Assembly: GCF_000378465.1 (NCBI RefSeq)
Contig: NZ_KB899911.1
Span: 124,001-188,000, forward strand
From: Elioraea tepidiphila DSM 17972
GTDB lineage: Bacteria; Pseudomonadota; Alphaproteobacteria; Acetobacterales; Acetobacteraceae
Direction: 5' to 3'
DNA: 64,000 nt
Position 1 is the stretch's first letter; each line of letters begins with the position of its first letter. The position numbers and the translations under genes are program-made. Below the pieces are notes generated by a model that had not been told where the DNA came from, made no database searches, and saw only the letters and a program-made list of their open reading frames with translations. Shown here piece after piece: positions 17,566 through 27,011 of the stretch.

Positions 17566-19068
17566 ATGGCTGGCCTCAGCGACCTGATCACAGGCGGGCG
17601 GCCGATCGCATCGCATCGGCCGTGGCCACGCGTCGTCGTCGATGAGGCGACGTGGCAGGCGGTGATGGCGCAGCTCGCCGACGGCAATCCCACGCTGCTC
17701 GGACTCTGGGGTGAGGCGGCCGGCGTCCACATCGCGCTCTGCGACGAAGCCGCCGAAGCGATCGTCGTTCTCAGTCTCGACTGCGCCGACGGCCGCTATC
17801 CCTCGGTCGGCGCACAGCATCCCCCGGCCATCCGCCCGGAGCGGGCCGCGCAGGATCTGTTTGGGCTGACGCCGATCGGCCTGCCGGACACGCGGCCATG
17901 GCTGGATCACGGGCGGTGGGGCCTGAGCCGACCGCTCGGTGCAGCGGCGGTGCCGCGCGATCCGGCCTACGCGTTCCTCGCGGCCGAGGGCGAGAGTCTG
18001 CATCAGATCCCGGTCGGCCCGGTCCACGCCGGCATCATCGAGCCCGGGCATTTCCGCTTCTCCGCCAGCGGTGAGACGGTCGTGCGCCTGGAGGAACGGC
18101 TCGGCTACGTCCACAAGGGGATCGAGGGGCTGATGGCCGGCGCCACGCTGGAGCAGGGCGCGCGGCTCGCGGGCCGCGTCTCGGGCGACAGCACGGTCGC
18201 GTATGCGCTTGCCTTCGCGCGGGCTGTCGAGGCCGCGCTCGGCGTCGAGGTGCCGGAGCGCGCGCACTGGCTGCGGGCCCTGATGGCGGAGCTGGAGCGC
18301 GTGGCCAATCATCTCGGCGATATCGGCGCGATCTGCAACGACGCTGCCTTCAGCCTGATGCACGCGCAGTGCGGCATCCTGCGCGAGCAGGTGCTGCGGG
18401 CATCCGACACCTGTTTCGGTCATCGCCTGATGCGCGATCGCATCATCCCCGGTGGGGTGACCGTCGATCTGACCCTGGACGGCGCGGCGTCGCTGCGCCG
18501 CTTGGTTGCTGCGCTGCGCCGGCGGTTTCCCGCGCTGATCGAGCTCTACGACAACACCGCCTCGTTGCAGGACCGTACGGTGGGCACGGGGGTGCTTGCC
18601 CTGGATCGGGCGCGACAGTTCGGCGCCGGCGGCTTCGTCGGGCGCGCCTCGGGCCGTCGTTTCGATGCACGCCGATCGATGCGCTACCCGCCATATGATC
18701 GTCTGGCGTTCGAGGTGCCGACGTTGGAGGCGGGCGACGTCAATGCGCGTATCTGGGTTCGCATCCGCGAGGTCGGGCAAAGTCTCGATCTCATCGACAT
18801 GATCCTGGACGCGCTGCCGGCCGGTGCCCTGCGCCTCGAGGTGCCGGCGGCGGCCGGCGAGGGGCTCGCGCTGGTCGAAGGCTTCCGCGGCGACATCCTG
18901 GTCTGGCTGCGCCTCGCCGAGGATGGCCGGATCGCGCGCTGCCATCTGCGCGATCCATCCTGGTTCCAGTGGCCGCTGCTCGAAGCGGCGATCGAGGGCA
19001 ACATCGTCGCGGACTTCCCGCTCTGCAACAAGTCGTTCAACTGTTCCTATTCGGGCCACGATCTCTGA
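17566..19068 (+). CDS. hyfG: HyfG-like large subunit lacking NiFe ligands (Ehr-L)
   Basis: This 500-residue protein fuses a NuoC-like N-terminal part (about 1-130) to a NuoD/hydrogenase large-subunit domain. LGYVHKGIEGLM, ERAHWLRALMAELERVANHL and DRTVGTGVL mark the family. In E. coli HycE the nickel ligands lie in RVCGIC and DPCYSC. Here the first motif reads RVSGDS (residues 204-209) and the second FNCSYS (491-496), so three of four cysteines are gone and only Cys493 remains. The protein ends at GHDL with no extra C-terminal extension to be processed. It therefore cannot hold a normal NiFe site, and matches energy-converting hydrogenase-related (Ehr) complexes. Confidence 0.9.
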   Translation: MAGLSDLITGGRPIASHRPWPRVVVDEATWQAVMAQLADGNPTLLGLWGEAAGVHIALCDEAAEAIVVLSLDCADGRYPSVGAQHPPAIRPERAAQDLFGLTPIGLPDTRPWLDHGRWGLSRPLGAAAVPRDPAYAFLAAEGESLHQIPVGPVHAGIIEPGHFRFSASGETVVRLEERLGYVHKGIEGLMAGATLEQGARLAGRVSGDSTVAYALAFARAVEAALGVEVPERAHWLRALMAELERVANHLGDIGAICNDAAFSLMHAQCGILREQVLRASDTCFGHRLMRDRIIPGGVTVDLTLDGAASLRRLVAALRRRFPALIELYDNTASLQDRTVGTGVLALDRARQFGAGGFVGRASGRRFDARRSMRYPPYDRLAFEVPTLEAGDVNARIWVRIREVGQSLDLIDMILDALPAGALRLEVPAAAGEGLALVEGFRGDILVWLRLAEDGRIARCHLRDPSWFQWPLLEAAIEGNIVADFPLCNKSFNCSYSGHDL

Positions 19069-19080
19069 GGCGACGGCGCG

Positions 19081-19629
19081 ATGCGCAAGCTGCTGTTCGA
19101 AAGCCTGATCCGCCTGCCGGTGACGGAACCGGCGCCGGCACCGGATGACGCGGCGCTGGCCGAGCTGGGCGAGGCGCTTGGGCTCGCGGCGCGACGCCGT
19201 CTCGGGCGCAGCCTGGCGATCCGGGAAGTGGATGCGGGGTCGTGCAATGGCTGCGAGCTCGAGATCCACGCGCTCAACAATGCCTACTACGACATCGAGC
19301 GTTTCGGGCTGCGCTTCGTCGCCTCGCCGCGTCATGCCGACGTGCTGCTCGTGACCGGGCCGGTGACGAAGAACATGCGCGAGGCGCTCGAACGCACTCA
19401 TGTCGCGACGCCGGATCCGAAATGGGTGGTGGCCGTCGGCGACTGCGCGGTCGACGGGGGGTGTTTCGCATCCTCCTATGCGGTTGTCGGCAGCGTTGCG
19501 GCCGTGATCCCGGTCGATCTGCGCATTCCCGGATGCCCGCCTGCGCCCATCGCGATGCTGAAGGGATTGCTGGCGCTGCTGGAACCGGATACGCGGCGGG
19601 CCGTTCAACGTCCTGCGGCCGCCGGGTGA
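19081..19629 (+). CDS. hyfI: HyfI/NuoB-like small subunit with [4Fe-4S] ligands
   Basis: This 182-residue small subunit has the cysteines for the proximal cluster: SCNGCELE (Cys55, Cys58), GDCAVDGGC (Cys122, Cys128) and PGCPP (Cys152). The pattern matches hydrogenase small subunits/NuoB and looks intact, in contrast to the large subunit. It is the last gene of the operon. No HyfA, HyfD or HyfH (ferredoxin) homologue is present, so the electron donor to this subunit is not encoded here. Confidence 0.92.
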   Translation: MRKLLFESLIRLPVTEPAPAPDDAALAELGEALGLAARRRLGRSLAIREVDAGSCNGCELEIHALNNAYYDIERFGLRFVASPRHADVLLVTGPVTKNMREALERTHVATPDPKWVVAVGDCAVDGGCFASSYAVVGSVAAVIPVDLRIPGCPPAPIAMLKGLLALLEPDTRRAVQRPAAAG

Positions 19630-19638
19630 GGCCTCGAT

Positions 19639-19650
19639 CGTTCGCGAACG
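19639..19650. repeat. 12-bp palindrome between convergent genes
   Basis: CGTTCGCGAACG is perfectly self-complementary and begins 10 bases after the hyfI stop. It might take part in termination or bind a protein; there is no further support. Confidence 0.25.
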
Positions 19651-19659
19651 GCGCGGCCC

Positions 19660-20025
19660 TCAGTCGCGACGCGGACCGGGTGCTGCGCCGCGATGCTCTT
19701 CCGAACCGGCAGGCCGGGCGCGTGCGTCGCGCGCGTGACCGCCCCGGGCCTGTGTCCGGGGCGCGGCGTGACCCGGCTGCCCTGTCGGACCGTAATCGAT
19801 CGGCTGTTTCTCCTCGGCCAACCCGAAGGCAGCACGCAAGGGACGCAGCGGCGCGACGTCGCGATCGCGCGGCCACCGTCCTGCCGGGTGTTGTCCGCTG
19901 AGGCAATGCCAGAAACTGTCATAGGCACTGCCCGCGGCCTCCCGCGCCTTGGCAGGAGAACGCTGCACCGCCGGCCTGTTCGCGTCGCCTGGCGCGGCAG
20001 GGTCAGTCTTGGACTTCTCGGCCAT
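19660..20025 (-). CDS. Possible small hypothetical protein, divergent from acsA
   Basis: A 121-codon frame starts at ATG 20025, preceded by GGTGGAGG at good spacing. The first 70 residues look protein-like (AYDSFWHCLSGQHPAGRW, FGLAEEKQPIDYGPTG); the rest is low-complexity Ala/Arg/Gly. An FNR-type box at 20114-20127 sits about 95 bases upstream, a distance compatible with an activated promoter. It is the only candidate gene in the 664-base gap 19630-20293. I recognise no family, and the C-terminal half may be an artefact of high GC. Confidence 0.4.
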   Translation of the reverse strand: MAEKSKTDPAAPGDANRPAVQRSPAKAREAAGSAYDSFWHCLSGQHPAGRWPRDRDVAPLRPLRAAFGLAEEKQPIDYGPTGQPGHAAPRTQARGGHARDARARPAGSEEHRGAAPGPRRD

Positions 20026-20113
20026 TGCTGCCTCCACCCACCGCTCGGGCCATGCGCCCGTCGTGTTTCTCGTTCTCGTCCTGGACAGCATGCATAGTCC
20101 GCCGCCGGCTGCG

Positions 20114-20127
20114 TTGATCCCGATCAA
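20114..20127. promoter_or_regulatory. Perfect FNR/FixK-type box
   Basis: TTGATCCCGATCAA is a perfect palindrome in its arms and fits the TTGAT-N4-ATCAA consensus of FNR/FixK/Anr regulators. Its centre is about 95 bases from the divergent small gene and 173 from acsA. The -41.5 class II geometry would put a transcript start near 20079 on the minus strand. Confidence 0.7.
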
Positions 20128-20226
20128 GTTGTGGCGAGGCCGGGCGCGCGGCCGGCAGCCGTGGCGCCGAAACCCGCACGCCGGGCCTGTCCCGGCAGCC
20201 GCGCGGGTCCACGCCGTCCGGGCCGA

Positions 20227-20240
20227 TTGACGCAGATCAT
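20227..20240. promoter_or_regulatory. FNR/FixK-type box upstream of acsA
   Basis: TTGACGCAGATCAT has both core half-sites (TTGA-N6-TCAT). Its centre at 20233.5 would place a class II start near 20275, 19 bases before the acsA start codon. Confidence 0.6.
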
Positions 20241-20293
20241 GGTCCAGGACGGCCGAGACGGGAGGAATTCGTCCTCCAGACAGGGACACGCCG

Positions 20294-22099
20294 GTGACGA
20301 CCAAGGATGCAGGGCAAGACTACGGGGTGCGCGCGGGCTATCGGCGCATCACCAAACAGGTCGAGAGCCTTCGTCCGCCACCGAACCTGAGCGACTACGA
20401 AGCCATCTGCCGCCACTTCCGCTGGGACGCGGCGCGCGCCCTGCTGGACGGACTGCCTGGTGGTGCCGGACTCAACATCGCGCACGAGGCGATCGACCGG
20501 CACGCCGACGGACCGCGCGGGGATGAGGTCGCGCTGCGCTGGCTCGGCCGGCGTGGCCAGAGGCGCAGCTTCACCTGGGCCGGGCTGCGCGATGCGACCA
20601 ACCGCGTCGCCAACGCCCTCGGTGCGCTCGGCGTGCGGCCGGGCGAGCGGGTGTTCGCGCTGCTCGGTCGGATCCCCGAACTGCATCTCGCCGTACTCGG
20701 CGCGCTCAAGGCGAAATGCGTCGTCTGCCCGCTGTTCTCCGCCTTCGGCCCCGAGCCGATCCTGACGCGGCTGACGCTCGGCGATGCGCGGGTCTTGGTG
20801 ACCACCGAGGCACTCTATCGCCGCAAGGTGGAGGGTCTGCGCGACAGCCTGCCGAACCTCGCTCACGTCATCCTGATCGGCGAGGACGAGACGGGCACGG
20901 CGGTCAAAGGCACCGAGGACTGGCACGCGCTGGTCGGTGCCGCGGATCCGCACTACGCCATCCCGCCGACCGACCCCGAGGATCCGGCGCTGCTGCATTT
21001 CACCAGCGGCACGACCGGCCGGCCCAAGGGCGCGCTGCACGTGCATGAGGCGGTGGTGATGCACACCCTCACCGGCCGCTACGCGCTCGACCTGCACGCC
21101 GACGACATCTTCTGGTGCACGGCGGATGCCGGTTGGGTGACCGGCACCAGCTACGGCATCATCGCCCCGCTCGCGAACGGCGTGACGACGCTGGTGGTGG
21201 AGGCCGAGTTCGATGCCGAGACCTGGTACGGCGTGCTCGAACGCGAGCGCGTCACCGTTTGGTACACCGCGCCGACGGCGATCCGCATGATGATGCGCCT
21301 CGGCTCAGAGGCGCTGAAGGGACGGAACCTCTCGGCGCTGCGTTTCATGGCGAGCGTCGGCGAGCCGCTCAATCCGGAGGCGGTGGTCTGGAGCAACGAG
21401 ACCTTCGGCCGGCCGTTCCACGACAACTGGTGGCAGACCGAAACGGGCGGCATCATGATCGCCAACTTCGCGGCGATGGACGTGAAGCCCGGCTCGATGG
21501 GACGGCCCGTGCCCGGCGTCGAGGCGGCGATCGTCACGCGCGAGGCGGGGCGTCTCAAGGTCGTGCGGGAGCCGGGGGTCTCGGGCGAACTCGCGCTCAA
21601 GGCCGGCTGGCCGTCGATGATGCGCGCCTACATCAACGAGGAGGAGCGCTACCGCAAATGCTTCGCCGATGGCTGGTACCTCACCGGCGATCTCGCGATG
21701 CGCGACGAGGAGGGGTATTTCTGGTTCGTCGGGCGCGCCGATGACGTGATCAAGTCATCGGGCCATCTGATCGGTCCGTTCGAGGTCGAGAGCGCGCTGA
21801 TGGAACACCCGGCGGTGGCGGAGGCCGGCGTGATCGGCAAGCCCGATCCGACCGCGGGCGAGATCGTCAAGGCGTTCGTGTCGCTGAAGGCGGGCCATGT
21901 GTGGTCCGAGGAGCTGCGGCGGGACCTGCTCGGCCATGCGCGCAAGCGGCTCGGTCCGGCGGTCGCACCGCGCGAGATCGACGCGCTGCCCACCCTGCCG
22001 CGCACGCGCAGCGGCAAGATCATGCGGCGCCTGCTCAAGGCGCGCGAACTCGGCCTGCCCGAAGGCGACCTCTCCACCCTCGAGGACGACGCGCGATGA
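20294..22099 (+). CDS. acsA: Acetyl-CoA synthetase (AMP-forming, AcsA type)
   Basis: This 601-residue adenylate-forming enzyme would activate acetate or a related acid with ATP and CoA. Visible motifs are the P-loop [11 protein letters not shown] (from about residue 236), [30 protein letters not shown] and the C-terminal TRSGKIMRR with catalytic Lys575, the residue usually controlled by acetylation. It starts with GTG and is the first gene of a tightly packed operon with E1alpha, E1beta, E2 and an acyl carrier protein. Upstream FNR-type boxes suggest low-oxygen induction. Substrate assignment to acetate is inferred from overall similarity. Confidence 0.9.
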   Translation: MTTKDAGQDYGVRAGYRRITKQVESLRPPPNLSDYEAICRHFRWDAARALLDGLPGGAGLNIAHEAIDRHADGPRGDEVALRWLGRRGQRRSFTWAGLRDATNRVANALGALGVRPGERVFALLGRIPELHLAVLGALKAKCVVCPLFSAFGPEPILTRLTLGDARVLVTTEALYRRKVEGLRDSLPNLAHVILIGEDETGTAVKGTEDWHALVGAADPHYAIPPTDPEDPALLHFTSGTTGRPKGALHVHEAVVMHTLTGRYALDLHADDIFWCTADAGWVTGTSYGIIAPLANGVTTLVVEAEFDAETWYGVLERERVTVWYTAPTAIRMMMRLGSEALKGRNLSALRFMASVGEPLNPEAVVWSNETFGRPFHDNWWQTETGGIMIANFAAMDVKPGSMGRPVPGVEAAIVTREAGRLKVVREPGVSGELALKAGWPSMMRAYINEEERYRKCFADGWYLTGDLAMRDEEGYFWFVGRADDVIKSSGHLIGPFEVESALMEHPAVAEAGVIGKPDPTAGEIVKAFVSLKAGHVWSEELRRDLLGHARKRLGPAVAPREIDALPTLPRTRSGKIMRRLLKARELGLPEGDLSTLEDDAR

Positions 22100-23085
22100 G
22101 CGAGGCGAAGGTCCATCTCGATCGCGCGCATGGGCTGAAGCTGCTGCGCGAGATGATGCGCATCCGTGCCTTCGAGGCGCGCTGCGCCGAGCTCTACCAG
22201 GCGGAGAAGATCCGCGGCTTCCTGCATCTCTATGACGGCCAGGAGGCGGTCGCGGTCGGTATCATGCAGGCGCTCGAGCCGCGCGACGCCGTGATCGCCA
22301 CGTATCGCGAGCACGGCCAGGCGCTGGCGCGCGGCATCGCCATGCGCCCGCTGATGGCCGAGATGCTGGGCAAGCTGGAAGGGACGTGCCGCGGCCGTGG
22401 CGGCTCGATGCACATCTTCGACCGGGCGACGCGCTTCTATGGCGGCAACGCGATCGTCGGTGGCGGGTTGCCGCTGTCGCTCGGCGTCGCGCTCGCGGAT
22501 GCGATGCAGAAGCGCGACGCTGTGACCGCATGCTTCTTCGGCGAGGGGGCGGCGGACGAAGGCGAGTTCCACGAGAGCCTGAACCTTGCGTCCCTCTGGC
22601 GCCTGCCGGTGCTGTTCGTCTGCGAGAACAACCGCTACTCGATGGGCACGCCGCTCGGTGTCGCCGAGGCCGAGCCGGAAATCTGGCGCAAGGCGGCCGG
22701 CTACCGCATGGGCGGCGAGGCGGTGGACGGGATGGACGTGGTCGCGGTCGAGGTTGCCGCGCGCCGCGCGGTGGCGCGCATCCGCCAGGGTGGTGGGCCG
22801 CATCTGCTCGAATGCCTCACCTACCGGTTCCGCGCGCATTCGATGTTCGACGCGCAGCTCTACCGGACCAAGGAGGAGGTCGCGTCGTGGCGCGAGCGCG
22901 ACCCGATCGTGCGGCTGCAACGCTGGCTGGAACAGGCCGGGCATCTGCATGGCGACGACCTTGCCGTACTCGGCGCCGAGGTCGCGGCCGAGGTGGAGGA
23001 CGCCGTCGCCTTCGCCGAGGCCGGCACACTCGAGCCGGTCGAGGAACTCGAACGCTTCGTCACCATGGACGAGGTGCCGTCGTGA
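22096..23085 (+). CDS. pdhA: 2-oxoacid (pyruvate-type) dehydrogenase E1 alpha subunit
   Basis: This 329-residue thiamine diphosphate-binding subunit has, in order, [42 protein letters not shown] and the TPP/Mg motif [17 protein letters not shown] ... CENN. It decarboxylates a 2-oxoacid and acylates the E2 lipoyl group together with E1beta. The motif set fits pyruvate or acetoin dehydrogenases; the two cannot be separated here. ATG overlaps the acsA stop by 4 bases, and the stop overlaps the E1beta GTG start. Confidence 0.92.
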   Translation: MSEAKVHLDRAHGLKLLREMMRIRAFEARCAELYQAEKIRGFLHLYDGQEAVAVGIMQALEPRDAVIATYREHGQALARGIAMRPLMAEMLGKLEGTCRGRGGSMHIFDRATRFYGGNAIVGGGLPLSLGVALADAMQKRDAVTACFFGEGAADEGEFHESLNLASLWRLPVLFVCENNRYSMGTPLGVAEAEPEIWRKAAGYRMGGEAVDGMDVVAVEVAARRAVARIRQGGGPHLLECLTYRFRAHSMFDAQLYRTKEEVASWRERDPIVRLQRWLEQAGHLHGDDLAVLGAEVAAEVEDAVAFAEAGTLEPVEELERFVTMDEVPS

Positions 23086-24083
23086 GCGACGCATCCACGA
23101 CCGCCGAGCGCCTCACCTATCGCGAGGCCTGCCGCCAGGCCATCCGCGAAGCGATCATCGCCGATCCGCGCGTCTTCCTGATGGGCGAGGATGTCGGCCG
23201 CTACGGCGGCTGCTACGCGGTCACCAAGGGGCTGATGGCCGAACTCGGCGAGGATCGCATCCGTGATACCCCGCTGTCCGAGAGCGCCTTCGTCGGCGCC
23301 GGCATCGGCGCGGCGATGGCGGGCATGCGGCCGATCGTCGAGGTCATGACGTGCAATTTCAGCCTGCTGGCGCTCGACCAGATCCTGAACAACGCGGCGA
23401 CGATCCCGCACATGTCGGGCGGGCAGTTCGCCGTACCGCTGGTGCTGAGGCTCGCCACAGGGGCGGGCCGCCAGCTCGCGGCGCAGCACTCGCACAGCCT
23501 GGAGGGCTGGTTCGCGCACATCCCCGGTCTTCGCATCCTCGCCCCGGCGACCATCGAGGATGCGCGCCACATGCTCGCTCCGGCGCTCGCCGATCCGAAC
23601 CCGGTGCTCATCTTCGAGCACGTGATGCTGTACAACATGGAGGGCACGCTCGATCCGGCCGTCACCGGCGTCGATATCGCGCACGCGAAGGTGCGGCGCC
23701 CGGGCAGTGACGTCACGCTCGTCACCTATGGCGGCAGCCTGTTCAAGACCCTCGCCGCCGCGGAGATGCTCGCCGGGGAGGGACTCTCGGCGGAGGTGAT
23801 CGATCTGCGCGTGCTGCGCCCGCTCGACATGGTGACTGTGGTGGACTCCGTCTCCCGCACGCGCCGCGTGGTGATCATCGACGAGGGCTGGCGGTCGGGC
23901 TCGCTCTCGGCCGAGGTGGCGATGCGCCTGGTCGAGGAAGCGTTCTTCGAGCTCGATGCGCCGATCCGTCGGGTCTGCGCGCGCGAGGTGCCGATCCCGT
24001 ATCCCGCGCATCTCGAACGCGCTGCCCTCCCGCAGCCGGAGACGATCGCCGCGGCCGCGCGCAGCCTCGTGCGTCCGTCATGA
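23082..24083 (+). CDS. pdhB: 2-oxoacid (pyruvate-type) dehydrogenase E1 beta subunit
   Basis: This 333-residue transketolase-like subunit has [35 protein letters not shown] and a C-terminal [22 protein letters not shown]. The start is GTG at 23082, overlapping the E1alpha stop (GTGA). It forms the E1 heterotetramer with the preceding gene product. The substrate is probably pyruvate, given the acetyl-CoA synthetase in the same operon, but acetoin remains possible. Confidence 0.92.
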   Translation: MSDASTTAERLTYREACRQAIREAIIADPRVFLMGEDVGRYGGCYAVTKGLMAELGEDRIRDTPLSESAFVGAGIGAAMAGMRPIVEVMTCNFSLLALDQILNNAATIPHMSGGQFAVPLVLRLATGAGRQLAAQHSHSLEGWFAHIPGLRILAPATIEDARHMLAPALADPNPVLIFEHVMLYNMEGTLDPAVTGVDIAHAKVRRPGSDVTLVTYGGSLFKTLAAAEMLAGEGLSAEVIDLRVLRPLDMVTVVDSVSRTRRVVIIDEGWRSGSLSAEVAMRLVEEAFFELDAPIRRVCAREVPIPYPAHLERAALPQPETIAAAARSLVRPS

Positions 24084-25231
24084 CGGTCTTCCGCATGCCG
24101 TCGCTGGGCGCGGACATGGAGTCCGGCACGCTTGTGGAGTGGCTCGTCCGTCCGGGGGACCGCGTGAAGCGTGGCGACGTCGTCGCCGTGGTGGAGACCG
24201 CGAAGGGCGCGATCGAGATCGAGGTCTTCCAGGACGGGGTGGTTCGCGCGCTGATCGCGGAGCCCGGCGCGGTCGTGCCGGTCGGCGCGCCGCTGGCAGA
24301 GATCGCCGCGGAGGGCGCCGCGGCCGAGGTCGCGCCGGCGCCGCCCACACCGCAGCCCGCAGTGACGCCGCCGAAGGCACCCGCCGGACCGACCGCAGCG
24401 CCGCCGCCCCAGGCGGGCCGCGTGCGGGTCACGCCCGCCGCCCGACGGCGCGCCGCCGCGCTCGGCATTGCGTTGGAACGGCTGCGGGGCACCGGCGTCG
24501 ACGGAGCGATCTGCCTCGCCGACCTGCCGTCGCCCGCGCCGCCGAAGCGCGTGCCGGCAGGGTTCGACCCGGCCGCCATGCGCGCGGCGATCGCGGCGGC
24601 GATGAGCCGGTCGAAGCGCGAGATCCCGCACTACTACCTCAGCGAAACGGTCGATGTGTCAGCCGCCCTTGACCGGCTCACGCGGATCAATGCCGAGCGC
24701 GACCCGCCGGCGCGACTGCTGCCGGCGGCGATCCTGCTGCGCGCTGCCGCCCTCGCGATCGCGGCCACGCCGGAGGTGAACGGCTGGTGGGAGGACGGGC
24801 GGTTCCGTGCCGCCGATGGCGTCCATGTCGGCTGGGCCGTCGCGCTGCGCGGCGGCGGCCTGATCGCCCCTGCAATCCGGGATGCTGACCGTCTCGCGCT
24901 CGATCCGCTGATGGCGGCACTGCGCGACCTGGTGCAGCGCGCGCGCGGGTTCGCACTCCGCGGTTCCGAACTGACCTCCGCCAGCATCACGATCACGAAC
25001 CTCGGTGAGCGCGGCGCGGCGAGCGTCCTGCCCGTGATTCACCCGCCGCAGGTGGCGATGCTCGGGATCGGCCGCATCGTGGTGCGACCCTGGGTGGTGG
25101 ACGGCACGGTCCAGCCGCGCCAGGTCGTCACGCTGACGCTCGCCGGCGATCACCGCGCGACCGACGGGCATGTCGGCGGGCTGCTGCTGACGCGACTGGC
25201 CGCGCTGCTCGCTGATGCCGAACGGCTCTAG
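24080..25231 (+). CDS. pdhC: Dihydrolipoamide acyltransferase (E2)
   Basis: This 383-residue E2 has one lipoyl domain at residues 1-80 (lipoylation Lys42 in [11 protein letters not shown]), a Pro/Ala linker, a peripheral subunit-binding domain near residues 113-150 ([14 protein letters not shown]), and a catalytic acyltransferase domain with [11 protein letters not shown] (His358, Asp362). It transfers the acyl group to CoA. No dihydrolipoamide dehydrogenase (E3) is encoded nearby, so E3 must be shared with another complex. Confidence 0.92.
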   Translation: MTVFRMPSLGADMESGTLVEWLVRPGDRVKRGDVVAVVETAKGAIEIEVFQDGVVRALIAEPGAVVPVGAPLAEIAAEGAAAEVAPAPPTPQPAVTPPKAPAGPTAAPPPQAGRVRVTPAARRRAAALGIALERLRGTGVDGAICLADLPSPAPPKRVPAGFDPAAMRAAIAAAMSRSKREIPHYYLSETVDVSAALDRLTRINAERDPPARLLPAAILLRAAALAIAATPEVNGWWEDGRFRAADGVHVGWAVALRGGGLIAPAIRDADRLALDPLMAALRDLVQRARGFALRGSELTSASITITNLGERGAASVLPVIHPPQVAMLGIGRIVVRPWVVDGTVQPRQVVTLTLAGDHRATDGHVGGLLLTRLAALLADAERL

Positions 25232-25261
25232 CGTCGGCCTCTTCCATGGACCGCAGCGAGG

Positions 25262-25513
25262 ATGCGCATGACCCCGAGCGAGACCAAGAGACTGGTGGCC
25301 GAAATCCTTGCGGCGATCGCACCGGAAGCGGACATTTCCGCGGTCGCCGGCGATGCGGACCTGCGCGAGGCGCTCGACCTCGATTCGATCGACTTCCTCA
25401 ACCTGGTCACCGGTCTGCACGAACGCACGGGACGGCCGATCCCGGAGGCGGACTATCCGCGCCTGTTCACGCTCGACGGGATCGCTGGCTATTTCGGCGC
25501 GGCGGCGGACTGA
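25262..25513 (+). CDS. Acyl carrier protein
   Basis: This 83-residue acidic carrier protein has the phosphopantetheine site in DLDSIDFLN (Ser42). Helices around it match the ACP fold. It is not the fabD-fabG-linked housekeeping ACP; its location after an acetyl-CoA synthetase and E1/E2 genes suggests a dedicated acyl acceptor, which is inference. A second ATG six bases downstream could also serve as start. Its 3' end overlaps the convergent COG2403-like gene by 25 bases. Confidence 0.87.
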   Translation: MRMTPSETKRLVAEILAAIAPEADISAVAGDADLREALDLDSIDFLNLVTGLHERTGRPIPEADYPRLFTLDGIAGYFGAAAD

Positions 25514-26856
25514 CCCGGTCCCGTCGCCAGGCCATGGCGGATCAGGAACGTCTCGATCGCCGCGCCAAGCCCGGTCGTCTCCATCTCCGCATAGTCGTAG
25601 CGTGCCCGCACGACCGGGCGGATGCCGGTCAGCAACGGTGTCAGATCGGCCGGCGTACCGGCGACGACGACCTCGGCGGCCGAGCCGGCGATGGTGGCGA
25701 CGAGGGCGCTGCGCTGCGCCTCGCTGTAGCCCATCGCCGGCAGTACAGGGCCGAGCTGCGGATAGGCGGCGAAGACGGCCGCGATCTCCGCTGCGGCCGA
25801 GCGACGCGGATCGACGATCTCCGCGGCCCCGGCCGCGCGGGCGGCGAGGAAGCCGGCGCCGTGCGGCATGCCGCCGTGCGTGAGCGTCGGTCCATCCTCG
25901 ACCACCAGCACGCGCCGGCCGCGCACCGCGTCGGGATCGTCGAGCCGCACCACCGAGGCGCCGCGCAGGATCTGCGCGCGCGGATTGAGCGTGCGGACCG
26001 ACGCGGCAAGCGACGCAACATCCGTCTCGGCCGCGGCATTCGCCTTGGCGATCAGCACGATGTCGGCACGCCGCAGCACCGCCTCGCCCGGATGGAACAG
26101 GCGCTCATGGCCCGGCCGCAGCGCGTCGGCGAGAACGATGAGCAGATCCGGGTGGATGAAGGGGAAATCGTTGTTGCCGCCGTCCCACAGCAGCACGTCG
26201 CTTTCCGCGGCGGCGGCCGCGAGCACCGCCGCCGTCTCCGCGCCGGCGTATACGACGAGCCCGGCCGCGATGTGCGGCTCGTACTCCTCGCGCTCCTCGA
26301 TCGTGCAGCGTGCGGCATCGAGATCCTCGGTGCGCGCGAAGCGCTGCACAGCCTGCTCGGCGAGATCGCCGTACGGCATCGGATGGCGGATCACACCGAT
26401 GCGCAGGCCGCGCGCGACAAGCCGCTGACCGATCCAGCGGGCGACCTGCGACTTGCCGCAGCCGGTGCGCACGGCGCAGACCGCGATCACCGGCAGTGGC
26501 GCGGGCAGCATGCTGCGCATGGGATCGGGCAGCACGAACTCGGCCCCGGCGGCAAGCACGGCCGAGGCGCGGTTCATCACCGCGACATGCGCGACGTCGC
26601 TGTAGGCGAACACGACGCGATCGGCCTCATGGTCGCGGATGAGGGTTTCGAGCACCGCCTCATCGTGGATGGCTATGCCGTCGGGGTAGAGCGACCCGGC
26701 GAGCATCGCCGGGTAGCGGCGGCCGGCGATGCCCGGGATCTGCGCGGCCGTGAACGCGATGACCTCGTGCGTGGGATCGTCGCGGTAGAGCATGTTGAAG
26801 GTGTGGAAGTCGCGCCCGCCCGCACCCATGATGACGGTCCGGACTCGTCGTGCCAT
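25489..26856 (-). CDS. COG2403-like P-loop protein (cyclic 2,3-diphosphoglycerate synthetase-like)
   Basis: This 455-residue cytoplasmic protein begins with a nucleotide-binding-like MGAGGRDFHTFNMLYRDDP and has a Walker A motif AVRTGCGKSQVAR (residues 128-140), then WDGGNNDFPFI and a C-terminal alpha/beta domain. The overall pattern fits predicted GTPases annotated as cyclic 2,3-bisphosphoglycerate synthetases. The actual product in bacteria is uncertain. GAGAGGAGG precedes ATG 26856. It diverges from the Lon-family gene across a 155-base spacer in which I see no FNR-type box. Confidence 0.8.
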   Translation of the reverse strand: MARRVRTVIMGAGGRDFHTFNMLYRDDPTHEVIAFTAAQIPGIAGRRYPAMLAGSLYPDGIAIHDEAVLETLIRDHEADRVVFAYSDVAHVAVMNRASAVLAAGAEFVLPDPMRSMLPAPLPVIAVCAVRTGCGKSQVARWIGQRLVARGLRIGVIRHPMPYGDLAEQAVQRFARTEDLDAARCTIEEREEYEPHIAAGLVVYAGAETAAVLAAAAAESDVLLWDGGNNDFPFIHPDLLIVLADALRPGHERLFHPGEAVLRRADIVLIAKANAAAETDVASLAASVRTLNPRAQILRGASVVRLDDPDAVRGRRVLVVEDGPTLTHGGMPHGAGFLAARAAGAAEIVDPRRSAAAEIAAVFAAYPQLGPVLPAMGYSEAQRSALVATIAGSAAEVVVAGTPADLTPLLTGIRPVVRARYDYAEMETTGLGAAIETFLIRHGLATGPGQSAAAPK

Positions 26857-27011
26857 CGCCGCGCCTCCTCTCGGCCCTTCTACCGGAGCGATGCTTGGCG
26901 AGGCGCGCCTCGCCGGCAATCCCCCGTGAGCGGCGTCGCAAGCCCGTTGGCTTCCGGCGCCGGCAGGACGATGCTGCGCTGCCCCGCTATCGGATACGGC
27001 AGGATGATGTG

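Noticed and set aside
17566-19068. Functional [NiFe]-hydrogenase (hydrogenase-4)
   Set aside because: Three of four metal-ligand cysteines are missing and no maturation genes are in the window; the Ehr interpretation fits better.
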